Source of the DNA: an uncultured Saprospiraceae bacterium
GTDB lineage: Bacteria > Bacteroidota > Bacteroidia > Chitinophagales > Saprospiraceae
NCBI GenBank assembly: GCA_937941095.1
Contig: CALDYJ010000016.1
Coordinates: forward strand, 1-45,842
DNA length: 45,842 nt
Reading direction: 5' to 3'
Positions 18,949 through 27,016 of the stretch are shown here, piece by piece. The notes under the pieces were generated by a model. The model was not told the origin of the DNA and ran no database searches. It saw nothing but the letters and a program-made list of their open reading frames with translations. Within the stretch, counting starts at the first letter, position 1. Each line of letters starts with the position of its first letter. Position numbers and translations under genes: made by a program.

Positions 18949-19057
18949 CAAAAAAGATTAAAGTTTGAAAATTAAAAAACAACAATTACGTTTACCTTAA
19001 ATAAACTATCTTAGCTTTATTACAAATGAATAGCATACGAATCACAGCTTGAAAACA

Positions 19058-19726
19058 ATGAATAAACGAACCTTACTACTCTTCTTCTTTTTAGGCCTTC
19101 TAATGTCTTTGAATGCTCAAGATGACAGGGAAAAAATAAATTCTCAAGAAGGACCACATCGAAATGAAGTAGGCTTAAATCTTAGCAATGTGATCATCAA
19201 CCTCGTAGGCAATACTGGCAATGTTGATGACTCCGATCCAGCTAATTACTCTATTAGTTATAAACGTCAACTTAAAGAGGACAAATACCTAAGACTCGCT
19301 TTTAATGTAAAAATCGATCTTAAGAGCGACGATGAAGTAACCAATGTTACCAACAACAACAATTTCAACTTTAGAGTAGGCTATGAAAAAAGAAATTCTA
19401 TTTCTGAGAAATTACTGTACTACTATGGTATAGACCTGCTCGGCACTTTTAATTCTGCTGAATCAACTTTTGCTAGCCCAAATGATATTGTTGAGTTGAG
19501 CAACACCACTTACGGATTTGGATTAGGGCCTGTGTTTGGGGTGCAATTTTTATTGAACAAGAGGATGGCTATAGGAACTGAAGCAACTTTATATGGAGTC
19601 TTTCAGATCAATAAGGTAAAAGAAGTTTTTGAAGTAAATACCTTTTTTAATAAAGATGAAACGAACTTTGAATTTACTGCCATATCAACCATTCCTAAGT
19701 CTCTCTATTTTATAATGAATTTTTAA
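19058..19726 (+). CDS. Small outer-membrane beta-barrel protein
   Basis: A 222-residue exported protein of no named family. Signal peptide MNKRTLLLFFFLGLLMSLNAQ is followed by alternating amphipathic strands (ISYKRQL, YLRLAFNVKI, FRVGYEKR, LLYYYGIDLLG, YGFGLGPVFGVQFLL, MAIGTEATLYGV) and ends in F (LYFIMNF), as barrel proteins do. I use the ATG at 19058; a TTG nine bases upstream is also in frame. It shares a pattern (EK...YYYG-D/E-L, then GxxFGxQ/Y..N.R.xIGTE) with the next gene and with the pair at 33579-34848. Probably an outer-membrane protein; the role is unknown. Confidence 0.75.
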   Translation: MNKRTLLLFFFLGLLMSLNAQDDREKINSQEGPHRNEVGLNLSNVIINLVGNTGNVDDSDPANYSISYKRQLKEDKYLRLAFNVKIDLKSDDEVTNVTNNNNFNFRVGYEKRNSISEKLLYYYGIDLLGTFNSAESTFASPNDIVELSNTTYGFGLGPVFGVQFLLNKRMAIGTEATLYGVFQINKVKEVFEVNTFFNKDETNFEFTAISTIPKSLYFIMNF

Positions 19727-19735
19727 AGCCAAGCG

Positions 19736-20323
19736 ATGAAAAAATACTACTTGTTTTTGTTGGCTTTATTAAGTGTGCCACTTCTTACAACTGCACAAGT
19801 TGATTATGAAGAAGAAATCATTTACCCTAGCGTATTAAAAGAGAGGTCAATTAATCTTACGGGCTTATTGACTCAATTTATCCCTTTTGGAAACCCAAGC
19901 ATACGAGGTGGACCTATTACGTACGCGGAGACGAAGATTAAGAATAATAAATTAAGAAGGTTTGGTATTGGAATGAATATAGATCCAGATAATGAGGCTA
20001 ATACCTATTTTCATATTCGTTTTGGAGGAGGAAAAGAGATTAAAGTGTCAGAAAAATGGTCATATTACAGGGGATTGGACGTTTGGGCTTTTGTTGGCAA
20101 TTTCAATCTGCCTGGAGAAAATGTAAACACTGCAAATTTCTTTTTTGTGGATTCAGGAATAGGAATTGCTCCATTTGTTGGAGCTAAATACCACATCACA
20201 CCAAATGTTAACATTGGAACAGAATCTAACTTATTTATTGGTTTAAATACGGATGATGGGGCATTAATAAAAGCCATTCCCCCTATTTCCTTATTTATTA
20301 GCTTCAGATTTCCAAAAAACTAA
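19736..20323 (+). CDS. Small outer-membrane beta-barrel protein, paralogue
   Basis: A 195-residue exported protein with signal peptide MKKYYLFLLALLSVPLLTTAQ, 9 bp downstream of the preceding barrel gene and surely co-transcribed. Strand-like segments include FGIGMNIDPD, YFHIRFGGGKEI, WSYYRGLDVWAFVG, GIGIAPFVGAKYHI and VNIGTESNLFIGL, with C-terminal SLFISFRFPKN. The motif order matches its neighbour and the pair at 33579-34848, suggesting duplication. No enzymatic or binding motif is seen. Confidence 0.75.
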   Translation: MKKYYLFLLALLSVPLLTTAQVDYEEEIIYPSVLKERSINLTGLLTQFIPFGNPSIRGGPITYAETKIKNNKLRRFGIGMNIDPDNEANTYFHIRFGGGKEIKVSEKWSYYRGLDVWAFVGNFNLPGENVNTANFFFVDSGIGIAPFVGAKYHITPNVNIGTESNLFIGLNTDDGALIKAIPPISLFISFRFPKN

Positions 20324-20393
20324 GTTAAAATTTAGAAAATCATATCATAAATGCCCATTTATCGTTATTATTAGGAAGCTAAAAAAATATAAA

Positions 20394-21611
20394 ATGAACT
20401 CAAAACTTCTATTCCCCATCTTTTGCATGCTCCTTTTATTTGCTTGTGAACCAGATTCTTCCATTTTAGAGACCGAAGAAAAACCTACACTTCCATCAAC
20501 AGTTGCTCAATATGATCAGGTTATGATGCCTGCTCATTTTAGTTTTATGAGTGTAAATGGCTCAACTGGTGAGGTAAGTACTGAAGGAACTTCTCCAATC
20601 CCACTTAATGCTTTGGATGACATTACAAACGAAAAGGCAACCCTTGGAAGGGTTTTATTTTATGACAAAAAATTGTCTTTAACGAATAGGGTTTCTTGTG
20701 GATCTTGTCATGATCAAAAAGCAGGTTTTGCAGATTCAAAAGCTTTCAGTGATGGCTTTAATGGACAAAAAACGAAAAGGAATTCGATGGCTCTTGCCAA
20801 TTCGGTTTATAATAATAGTTTTTTCTGGGATAGTCGAACACCAGATTTAAACACCTTAATTCTTCAACCTGTTGTTGACCACATAGAAATGGGTATGGAA
20901 GAATTGGACAAATTGAATTTGAAATTAGAAAATACATCTTATTATGGCGAGCTTTTCGAAAATGCATTCGGAGATGATCAGATTTCTTCTGTTCGAATTT
21001 CGGAAGCGATCGCAACATTTGTAAACTCCATGGTTTCTAAAGACAGTAAGTTTGACGAAGGTGTTGCTACTAATTTTGAAAACTTTTCAGCCATTGAGTT
21101 AGCAGGTAAAGACTTATTCTTTAGTGCAAGAACGAAATGTGGAACATGTCACTCAGGAGCAAATTTCATTGCAAACACAGGATTTGCTGAGATTGCAGTT
21201 GGATTAATACACTTTTCGGAAGAAGATATGAATGCGCATCCTTCTTTAAGAGATGTATTCCCTGGTGAGTATAATCAAACGGTAGGAACCGCTAACATAG
21301 GATTGGATAAGCAATATGCTGATCAAGGAAGAAATGATGGGAAATTTAAAATCCCTAGCCTTAGAAACATAGCAGTAACAGGTCCATACATGCACGATGG
21401 AAGGTTTGCTACCTTAGAAGATGTGATTGATCATTATGATCAAAATATACAACCTCATACACATTTGGATGACAAATTTTTGTCAGCTGGAAGCGCTAAT
21501 CCACAATCGCTCAACTTGAATGAAAATGAAAAACAAGCGCTTGTTGCTTTTCTAAATACCTTAACTGATGACTCATTATTGACGGATGATAAATTTTCAA
21601 ATCCATTCTAA
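20394..21611 (+). CDS. Di-haem cytochrome c peroxidase/MauG-family lipoprotein
   Basis: A 405-residue periplasmic di-haem protein. The signal peptide ends in a lipobox (LLLFAC), so it is probably lipid-anchored. Two CxxCH haem-attachment motifs are present: CGSCH (C102, C105, H106) and CGTCH (C249, C252, H253). Other family motifs are LGRVLFYDKKLS, NSFFWDSRTPDL, VVDHIEMGM and FKIPSLRNIAVTGPYMHDGRF with the conserved Met/His region. It belongs to the cytochrome c peroxidase/MauG superfamily: H2O2 reduction using cytochrome c, or MauG-like protein oxidation. The two cannot be told apart here. A strong bidirectional terminator follows. Confidence 0.92.
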   Translation: MNSKLLFPIFCMLLLFACEPDSSILETEEKPTLPSTVAQYDQVMMPAHFSFMSVNGSTGEVSTEGTSPIPLNALDDITNEKATLGRVLFYDKKLSLTNRVSCGSCHDQKAGFADSKAFSDGFNGQKTKRNSMALANSVYNNSFFWDSRTPDLNTLILQPVVDHIEMGMEELDKLNLKLENTSYYGELFENAFGDDQISSVRISEAIATFVNSMVSKDSKFDEGVATNFENFSAIELAGKDLFFSARTKCGTCHSGANFIANTGFAEIAVGLIHFSEEDMNAHPSLRDVFPGEYNQTVGTANIGLDKQYADQGRNDGKFKIPSLRNIAVTGPYMHDGRFATLEDVIDHYDQNIQPHTHLDDKFLSAGSANPQSLNLNENEKQALVAFLNTLTDDSLLTDDKFSNPF

Positions 21612-21620
21612 GTTGATTGG

Positions 21621-21680
21621 AAATTAAACAAAAAAGGCTCAAGCTTATTATAATCAGCTTGAGCCTTTTTTGTTTAATTT
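21621..21680. terminator. Perfect 25-bp bidirectional terminator
   Basis: A perfect inverted repeat: arms 21621-21645 and 21656-21680 with a 10-nt loop. The GC-rich core GGCTCAAGCT/AGCTTGAGCC is flanked by A6 on the left and T6 on the right, so it is an intrinsic terminator in both directions. It starts 10 bp after the peroxidase stop codon. Confidence 0.9.
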
Positions 21681-21687
21681 AATTTTC

Positions 21688-21695
21688 TAATTTTG
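21688..21695 (+). promoter_or_regulatory. Candidate -7 element for the SGNH hydrolase gene
   Basis: TAATTTTG matches TAnnTTTG exactly, 34 nt before the ATG at 21730. The nearest upstream TTG (21670-21672) lies in the terminator arm with a 15-nt spacer, shorter than the usual 19-20, so this promoter is only possible. Confidence 0.28.
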
Positions 21696-21729
21696 ATGCT
21701 TCTTTATCTTTCTTTTGACATGAACCTTT

Positions 21730-22497
21730 ATGAAAATTAGTTATTTCTTTAACAGATTCAGCTCTTTCTTGATGTTACCAGTTTTATATTTTCATGGAAA
21801 GAAAATAAGAAAAACAATACCCGATCTTCCTGAAGCTACAGGTAATCAAGGTGAAGTTAATATAGAAGATTCTAAACCTTTCAACATCATCAGTCTTGGT
21901 GAAAGTACCATTGCAGGTGTCGGTGCAGATAAACAAGAAGAAGCATTTACAGGCACCTTAGCTAAAAAATTATCTGACAGCCTACGCAGAAGTGTCCATT
22001 GGAAAGTATATGCCAAAAGTGGCTACATAATGAAACGTGTAAATGACAAAATCATCCCTAAAATAAAAGAGCCTAAACTTGATCTTATAGTTATTGGAAT
22101 GGGTGGAAATGATGCGTTTAGAATGAACAGTCTTAAAAATTGGAACAAAGAAATTAATCGATGCATCAAGCTTTTGAGAGCGAATTATAATTGTCCTATA
22201 TTATTCATAAATATGCCCCCAATAAAAGAGTTTCCAGCATTCAGTAAAACAATAAAATACACCATTGGTAATTTGGTAGAATTTTTCGGACAAGCTTTAA
22301 AAGAAAACATAGAACATAAAGAAAATGTCTTCTTTATTGATGAAATCATAAAGCTCGATGTTTGGAAAAAGCGTTTGAACATTACTCAAAAAGGAACAGA
22401 ACCATTTTACAGTGATGGCGTTCATCCATCCCTTTTTACTTATCAAGTTTGGGCCAAAGAAACTGCACAGTACATTTTTGACAAACAAATGGTGTAA
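21730..22497 (+). CDS. SGNH/GDSL-family hydrolase
   Basis: A 255-residue esterase/lipase-type hydrolase. Block I is SLGESTIAGVG (GES at 57-59, nucleophile S59, where the classical GDS Asp is Glu). Block III is GMGGNDAF with the oxyanion Asn. Block V is DGVHPS (D229 and H232 complete the triad). The N-terminal ~30 residues contain a hydrophobic helix followed by basic residues, suggesting membrane association or an uncleaved signal. It probably hydrolyses an acyl or acetyl ester; the substrate is unknown. It converges on the QueD-like gene with a 15-bp gap. Confidence 0.88.
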   Translation: MKISYFFNRFSSFLMLPVLYFHGKKIRKTIPDLPEATGNQGEVNIEDSKPFNIISLGESTIAGVGADKQEEAFTGTLAKKLSDSLRRSVHWKVYAKSGYIMKRVNDKIIPKIKEPKLDLIVIGMGGNDAFRMNSLKNWNKEINRCIKLLRANYNCPILFINMPPIKEFPAFSKTIKYTIGNLVEFFGQALKENIEHKENVFFIDEIIKLDVWKKRLNITQKGTEPFYSDGVHPSLFTYQVWAKETAQYIFDKQMV

Positions 22498-22512
22498 AGA
22501 ATTAAAACTTAT

Positions 22513-22884
22513 CTATCCTTCGTAGGAGGCCCAAGCTACATGTGATTCTCCAAGGATTATTTCTAACTTTCCATTAAATTCATCTTTGAGTTTTTTAGTC
22601 AATTCATCATGGATGTATTTGGCCAAATACTCAGTTGTCGTAATCTGGCCTTTCATACTGGGTACTTCATCTAAATTTTGATACTTTAAAGGAGATAAGG
22701 TTTCTTTCAAAACATCATGAGCTCTCCCGATATCGATGACTACATTATGATCATCCAAATAATTTGATTTGAAAATCGCATCTACAACATAAGTTGCACC
22801 ATGCATTTTTTGAGCAGGGCCAAAAAATGGATCAGGCAATGAATGTGCGATCATGATATGATCTCTTATTTTTACAGTATACAT
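22513..22884 (-). CDS. QueD/PTPS-fold protein with altered active site
   Basis: A 123-residue T-fold protein related to 6-pyruvoyl-/6-carboxy-tetrahydropterin synthase. Aligning by eye to QueD, the first zinc His is kept (H14 in MIAHSL), the second is H28 in MHGATY, but the third is Ala30 (HGH becomes HGA). The catalytic Cys before HGH is absent, and the catalytic Asp-His region (ldH..LN) reads KYQNLDEV, with Tyr68 where His is expected. The substrate-anchoring Glu (E113 in GESHVAW) is present. So it may bind a pterin or pyrimidine but should not do normal QueD chemistry. From memory, Streptomyces has a homologue of this type (SCO6650, structure solved); this needs checking. Start and upstream stop overlap (TAATG). 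Last gene of a four-gene operon. Confidence 0.82.
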   Translation of the reverse strand: MYTVKIRDHIMIAHSLPDPFFGPAQKMHGATYVVDAIFKSNYLDDHNVVIDIGRAHDVLKETLSPLKYQNLDEVPSMKGQITTTEYLAKYIHDELTKKLKDEFNGKLEIILGESHVAWASYEG

Positions 22885-23837
22885 TAAGGGTATTTTATTA
22901 ATATAATTAAATCTTCTTTTAGAGGACCTTTTCGTATTTCTTCAAACAACTTAGGCGCTTCTTCTAAATTTATAATTCTGCTGATGTATTCATCATAGAT
23001 CTCGTTTTCCAATAGTTTAAAAACAATTTCTTTCCTTTTCAAATAAGTCATAGGCTGCATATGCTTTGGAATCTGACCTACTTGTGAAGAGATAATTTTC
23101 AATCGTAAGGTATGAAATGATTCTCCTAAATTTATTTGCACAGGCCTATTCCCATACCAACTTAATTCAATGAGTGTTCCTTCTAATGCTAAGGCTGCCA
23201 AACCTGAATTCAGAGCAGTTTCATTTGCAGTTGTATTGAAAACAACTTCAAAATTCTTTTCACAAAAGGCAGCTACGACTTCAAAACCTAAGGATTTGGC
23301 TTTTTGAATTTTCCAGGGGTTTGGTTCAATAACCAGTGGATCAATTCCAACATATAAGCGAAGCGTCTCAGCCAATAATGCTCCAACACTCCCAAAACCT
23401 AAGACAGCAATTCTTTTTTCATTACCGTCTAGTCGAGCATCCCATATTGCATTCAGACAAGTTTCCAAATTACTAGCTAGACATGCTCTTTGGGGAGGAA
23501 TTTTTTCTTTTACTTCAAAGTAATCCTCCTCTTTAACATCACAATAACTTTGATGAGGATGCATCAGATGCACTAATACATTTTTTGATGTCCCTTCGAT
23601 TTCACCGACTAAAGAATAACCATATTTTATGGGAAATTCAAAAGAACCTTCCATGTGTTGGACCGTCATGCTCGAATACATGTTTACTGGCACTTCCCCT
23701 TTGGAGACAATTCGTTCAGTCCCAAGACTTATCATCGAATAAAGACTTTTTATTTTTACTTGATGTTTTGGCGAGATTATTTGTTCTAGGATCTCGGAAG
23801 AATAGCTGCTTGAATGCCACAGAGCTTTAACTTTCAT
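22884..23837 (-). CDS. MDR-family dehydrogenase lacking zinc signature
   Basis: A 317-residue medium-chain dehydrogenase/reductase, probably annotated as 'zinc-binding alcohol dehydrogenase'. The N-terminal GroES-like part has SMISLGTER and FPIKYGYSLVGEIEG, where the usual GHE zinc motif is replaced by KYGYS, and no four-Cys structural zinc loop is present. The nucleotide-binding domain has VLGFGSVGALLAETL (residues ~142-156) and an acidic strand end (LVIEPNPWK), fitting NAD. A similar SxGTER/GY layout occurs in BchC-like dehydrogenases. It overlaps the RibD-like gene by 11 bp at its start and the QueD-like gene by 1 bp at its end, so the three are translationally coupled and likely act in one pathway. 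Substrate unknown. Confidence 0.82.
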   Translation of the reverse strand: MKVKALWHSSSYSSEILEQIISPKHQVKIKSLYSMISLGTERIVSKGEVPVNMYSSMTVQHMEGSFEFPIKYGYSLVGEIEGTSKNVLVHLMHPHQSYCDVKEEDYFEVKEKIPPQRACLASNLETCLNAIWDARLDGNEKRIAVLGFGSVGALLAETLRLYVGIDPLVIEPNPWKIQKAKSLGFEVVAAFCEKNFEVVFNTTANETALNSGLAALALEGTLIELSWYGNRPVQINLGESFHTLRLKIISSQVGQIPKHMQPMTYLKRKEIVFKLLENEIYDEYISRIINLEEAPKLFEEIRKGPLKEDLIILIKYP

Positions 23838-24753
23838 ATCCAGTCATCATTATCCCATCACCCATTCTAAAATGATTGACAAAAGAAAAACTTTTAGCTT
23901 CAGAAACTTTGACGATATCCTTTATTGATGTGTATGGAGATCTACCTGCACCAAAATACATTGGTGAAATATGAATTTGACAATAATCTATTTTAGATGC
24001 TTTTAAAAAGTGACCAATGGTTTCTGCTCCACCTTCTATCATGATACACTTATGATTTTCTTGTGAAAGAATTTTGGATACATCATTCGGATTGATGACT
24101 CCATTTTCAGTTTCAATTGATATCTTTCTGATTTGATTGTTTATTATTGCTGGTTTGTCGTAGGCTTTATGCAACAATAATATTTCATCATCGGAAGCTT
24201 CCATTAAAGAATTAAAACTATGAGACTTACCTGAGATAACAATCCTTTTAGGATTGCTGCCTTCTACCATTCTTACATTAAGTTTAGGTAAATCATTCTT
24301 TAAAGTTGTGCCGCCAATAATGATTGCATCTGCTAATGCTCTTAACCTATGAGCGTGTATGAGATTAATATCATTACCGATCCATTTTGAATGGCCGCTC
24401 TTCGTGGAAATATACCCATCAAGACTTTGAGCAAAGTGTGAAAAGAAAAATGGTTTTCCTTGAGTAATTTTCGGCCCTAAGATGATCGGTAAATATATAG
24501 AACAAGCTTTCTTTAAAATTAGGTTGATGCCTTTATGAACTTTAAACATCAGATTAGGACCTAAAAAAGTTTCTTCAAAAACATTGCTTTTGCGATCTGC
24601 AAAAAGCTTTACTTCTAAGCCTAGACCTTCTTTTTTCACTTCAAGAAAATGTGGCTTTGACCAGGTAAATTCCTGCGATATAAGACCCTGAGCGTTAAAC
24701 GCTTTCTCTTTTAGGGCTAAAAAACCACTCCATATTTCTTTGTCTAAAAGCAT
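23827..24753 (-). CDS. RibD C-terminal/DHFR-fold reductase
   Basis: A 308-residue protein whose C-terminal ~200 residues are a RibD_C/dihydrofolate-reductase-fold domain. Visible are FAQSLDGYIS (about 118-127; the S-x-DG motif), KWIGNDINLIHAHRLRALAD, AIIIGGTTLKND (nucleotide-binding G-x-x-T), KRIVISG and CIMIEGGAETIGHFL (the EGG motif). In riboflavin synthesis this domain reduces the ribosyl group of a pyrimidine using NADPH. Here no RibD deaminase domain (HAE...PCxxC) precedes it; the N-terminal ~110 residues are unrelated and unknown to me. It is likely a reductase of a pyrimidine or pterin intermediate made with the coupled MDR and QueD-like proteins. It follows the flippase gene by 69 bp. 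Confidence 0.85.
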   Translation of the reverse strand: MLLDKEIWSGFLALKEKAFNAQGLISQEFTWSKPHFLEVKKEGLGLEVKLFADRKSNVFEETFLGPNLMFKVHKGINLILKKACSIYLPIILGPKITQGKPFFFSHFAQSLDGYISTKSGHSKWIGNDINLIHAHRLRALADAIIIGGTTLKNDLPKLNVRMVEGSNPKRIVISGKSHSFNSLMEASDDEILLLHKAYDKPAIINNQIRKISIETENGVINPNDVSKILSQENHKCIMIEGGAETIGHFLKASKIDYCQIHISPMYFGAGRSPYTSIKDIVKVSEAKSFSFVNHFRMGDGIMMTGYES

Positions 24754-24822
24754 AATGTTCTTGAAATTAAAAAATTACTTCTAAATGAGTGGACATAAGT
24801 GGGAAAAGATCAATTTTATCAG

Positions 24823-26289
24823 TTATTTGACGCTTAAGCTTCTATACTTTGGATAAATGAAGTAAAACAACAATAAGATTATACACATGCTTAAAAACTG
24901 AAGAAGACCAAAGGTGTCAATACTCAAAGCAAGTGCTTCGCAAGTATACCAAGTCAATAGGCAAACTGTCGTCCCTGATAAGAATGCAATGGCCAGATCA
25001 CCTAAATAGACCTTGTCAACAATTAAAGTTCTTGCACCAAAATAATAAAATGCAAATTGGACTATATTCATTATGCCTATGGCGTATAAGGCTCCCTTCA
25101 GTCCATGACTTGGAATTAAGGTAAAAAACAAAACAACTAATAGAACCAATGATATAGCTGTAGTCGTTGATATGTAGGCAGATCTTTTTAAGAAGATCAG
25201 TTTTAGCGCAGCTAATCTGCTCAATAATCGAGGGAGCATAAGTAAAGTCGCTAATGGAAACAATTCTACGATGCTTAGGTATTTTGAATTGTCGGTGATT
25301 AAATGGAGATTCGTGCCTGCCATCAAAATGCCTGAAAAGGCTAATAGTCCTATGCAAATGTACCAAAAATACATTTTTTGTAAATGAGGATTATCCTTGA
25401 CAAAACCGATTTTAAAATACTCAAAAACATAAGGACGAAAAGCATTATCCATCGCTGAAAAAATCAGCCTGACCAATCCAATGATAGCAACCAACAAAGC
25501 ATATTTCCCTACTGCTTCCAAATTTAAAATTCGCTCCAGCAAGATTCTATCTCCGTTCATGAAAAACCAATTTAGAAAAATGAAGGGTAAAAATGGAATA
25601 GAAAATTTTAATGCATTATTCAACATTTCTTTGTCAACATTAAAATCTAGTAGTCGCCACTCTTTTATGAGAAGAACAAAACAAATCAGCACTCTTGATG
25701 CTAGCATACCTAAAATCGCTCCCAATACACCTAATTCATAAATAACAATCAACAAATATTGAAAAAGTACATTCATCAATAAAAAGCTGATGATGTAGCT
25801 GCTGTAAATTTTTAAACGGTATTCATTTTTAAGGACTACATAAAAGACACTAGGGATTTGTCCAAAGAAAACTGAAATCAAGACCAATGGCCCAAAAGGA
25901 TAAAAGCTTAGTTCTTCGCCTTTAAAAATGCCGTCAAAAAACAAATAGCCGAGTGTGAGCATGGCCAGCAATGTAAAAAAAGAAGCCATGACTGCTGTAG
26001 TAAAAATACTTTTGATAAATTTTATGCGAAGTTCATCATCCTGATAATAATCGTAATAAGTGGTACGCATTGCCGCATCCAACTTTAAATTTGAAAAAGA
26101 TCCATAGAAACTTCCCAATAAATTAAAAATAACCAACAGTCCATACTCCGAAGGATCGTAATGTTTTAAGTAAATAGGTAGCAATAGAAAACCAATCGCA
26201 GAAGGTAAGACACCTAAAAGAGTAAAAAGCAAAATTGCCTTAGCAGGATTATTTTGAGAAGTATTTCCCTTTGGTTTATCTAATATCAA
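24823..26289 (-). CDS. Wzx-like oligosaccharide/lipid flippase
   Basis: A 488-residue polytopic membrane protein with about 12-14 hydrophobic helices, of the polysaccharide-biosynthesis/MATE-like flippase family. The first helix begins AKAILLFTLLGVLPSAIGF and is followed by LPIYLKHYDPSEYGLLVIF, typical of Wzx/MurJ-class exporters. It would flip a lipid-linked glycan or small conjugate across the inner membrane. The only plausible start is TTG at 26289: there is no in-frame ATG upstream before a stop, and the next Met is far into the membrane region. It opens the minus-strand operon and is divergent from the CDP-alcohol transferase with 37 bp between start codons, suggesting export of the product made by these genes. 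Confidence 0.87.
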   Translation of the reverse strand: MILDKPKGNTSQNNPAKAILLFTLLGVLPSAIGFLLLPIYLKHYDPSEYGLLVIFNLLGSFYGSFSNLKLDAAMRTTYYDYYQDDELRIKFIKSIFTTAVMASFFTLLAMLTLGYLFFDGIFKGEELSFYPFGPLVLISVFFGQIPSVFYVVLKNEYRLKIYSSYIISFLLMNVLFQYLLIVIYELGVLGAILGMLASRVLICFVLLIKEWRLLDFNVDKEMLNNALKFSIPFLPFIFLNWFFMNGDRILLERILNLEAVGKYALLVAIIGLVRLIFSAMDNAFRPYVFEYFKIGFVKDNPHLQKMYFWYICIGLLAFSGILMAGTNLHLITDNSKYLSIVELFPLATLLMLPRLLSRLAALKLIFLKRSAYISTTTAISLVLLVVLFFTLIPSHGLKGALYAIGIMNIVQFAFYYFGARTLIVDKVYLGDLAIAFLSGTTVCLLTWYTCEALALSIDTFGLLQFLSMCIILLLFYFIYPKYRSLSVK

Positions 26290-26326
26290 AAAATTATATT
26301 TTCTTTATCATCATTGAAAAAATAAA
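26290..26326. promoter_or_regulatory. Compact divergent control region between the two operons
   Basis: Only 37 AT-rich bases separate the TTG start of the flippase and the GTG start of the CDP-alcohol transferase. There is too little room for two separate upstream promoters, so the promoters must overlap each other or lie inside the opposite coding regions. No clear TAnnTTTG element or hairpin is seen in it. Confidence 0.4.
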
Positions 26327-27016
26327 GTGATAGATCAAGACCCTAAATTACTAACATTATTAAAATGGAATCGCTGGAATGCATTAATTATTACAATTAG
26401 TTCTCTTTTGTGCTTAATTAGTGCTTCTTATGCCCCACTAATTTTGGCTTCCATAATTTCTTTCATGAGTTTCTTTTATTCTCAAAGGCAAACATGGTTA
26501 GCATTGAAGCCTTCACCAGGTTGGGCTAATCTTTTGACCAGTTTTAGATTAATCATCCTACTAGCAAGTATATTCCTCTCTTCAGTGATCGGTCACAAAA
26601 CTATGGCTTTTGTCTTAATACTCTTTTTGATCCTTGATGGATTTGATGGTTATTTAGCCAGAAAGTATAAACAAGAAACCGATTTCGGTAAGTACTTAGA
26701 CATGGAAACTGACGCTTTATTCGTTTGCCTAATGAGTCTATTTTTATATTTCGAGCAATACTTTAGCTGGTGGATTATTATAATAGGTCTATTGCGCTAC
26801 TTGAATGTCATGGCAGAATTTCTTTTTGTGAATAAAAACGCCTTAGACCCTAGATTAAAAGTTGCTGTGTACATAGCGGTCTATTTATTCATAGCTTTAC
26901 TTACTCCTATTTTCTTTGATAGATTAATACATTTTCCAATTGTTTTGTCTGCAAGCATCCTAGTGAGCGCCTCTTTTATTTATACCTTTATCTTCAAAAT
27001 TAAAAACAGTCCTTGA
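26327..27016 (+). CDS. CDP-alcohol phosphatidyltransferase family protein
   Basis: A 229-residue integral membrane enzyme. The family motif D-G-x2-A-R-x8-G-x3-D-x3-D is complete: D107, G108, A111, R112, G121, D125, D129. About six hydrophobic helices surround it. Members join a CDP-linked alcohol (usually CDP-diacylglycerol) to a second alcohol such as glycerol-3-phosphate, inositol phosphate or serine, forming a phosphodiester. The acceptor is not deducible. The start is GTG at 26327; no in-frame ATG lies close. Its stop overlaps the TTG start of the next gene by 4 bp (TTGA). First gene of the plus-strand operon; with the glycosyltransferase it may build a glycosylated phospholipid. Confidence 0.88.
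   Translation: MIDQDPKLLTLLKWNRWNALIITISSLLCLISASYAPLILASIISFMSFFYSQRQTWLALKPSPGWANLLTSFRLIILLASIFLSSVIGHKTMAFVLILFLILDGFDGYLARKYKQETDFGKYLDMETDALFVCLMSLFLYFEQYFSWWIIIIGLLRYLNVMAEFLFVNKNALDPRLKVAVYIAVYLFIALLTPIFFDRLIHFPIVLSASILVSASFIYTFIFKIKNSP

Noticed and set aside
25016..25366. 116-codon minus-strand open frame
   Set aside because: Lies in another frame inside the flippase gene, which reads through continuously; protein sequence is low in recognisable pattern.
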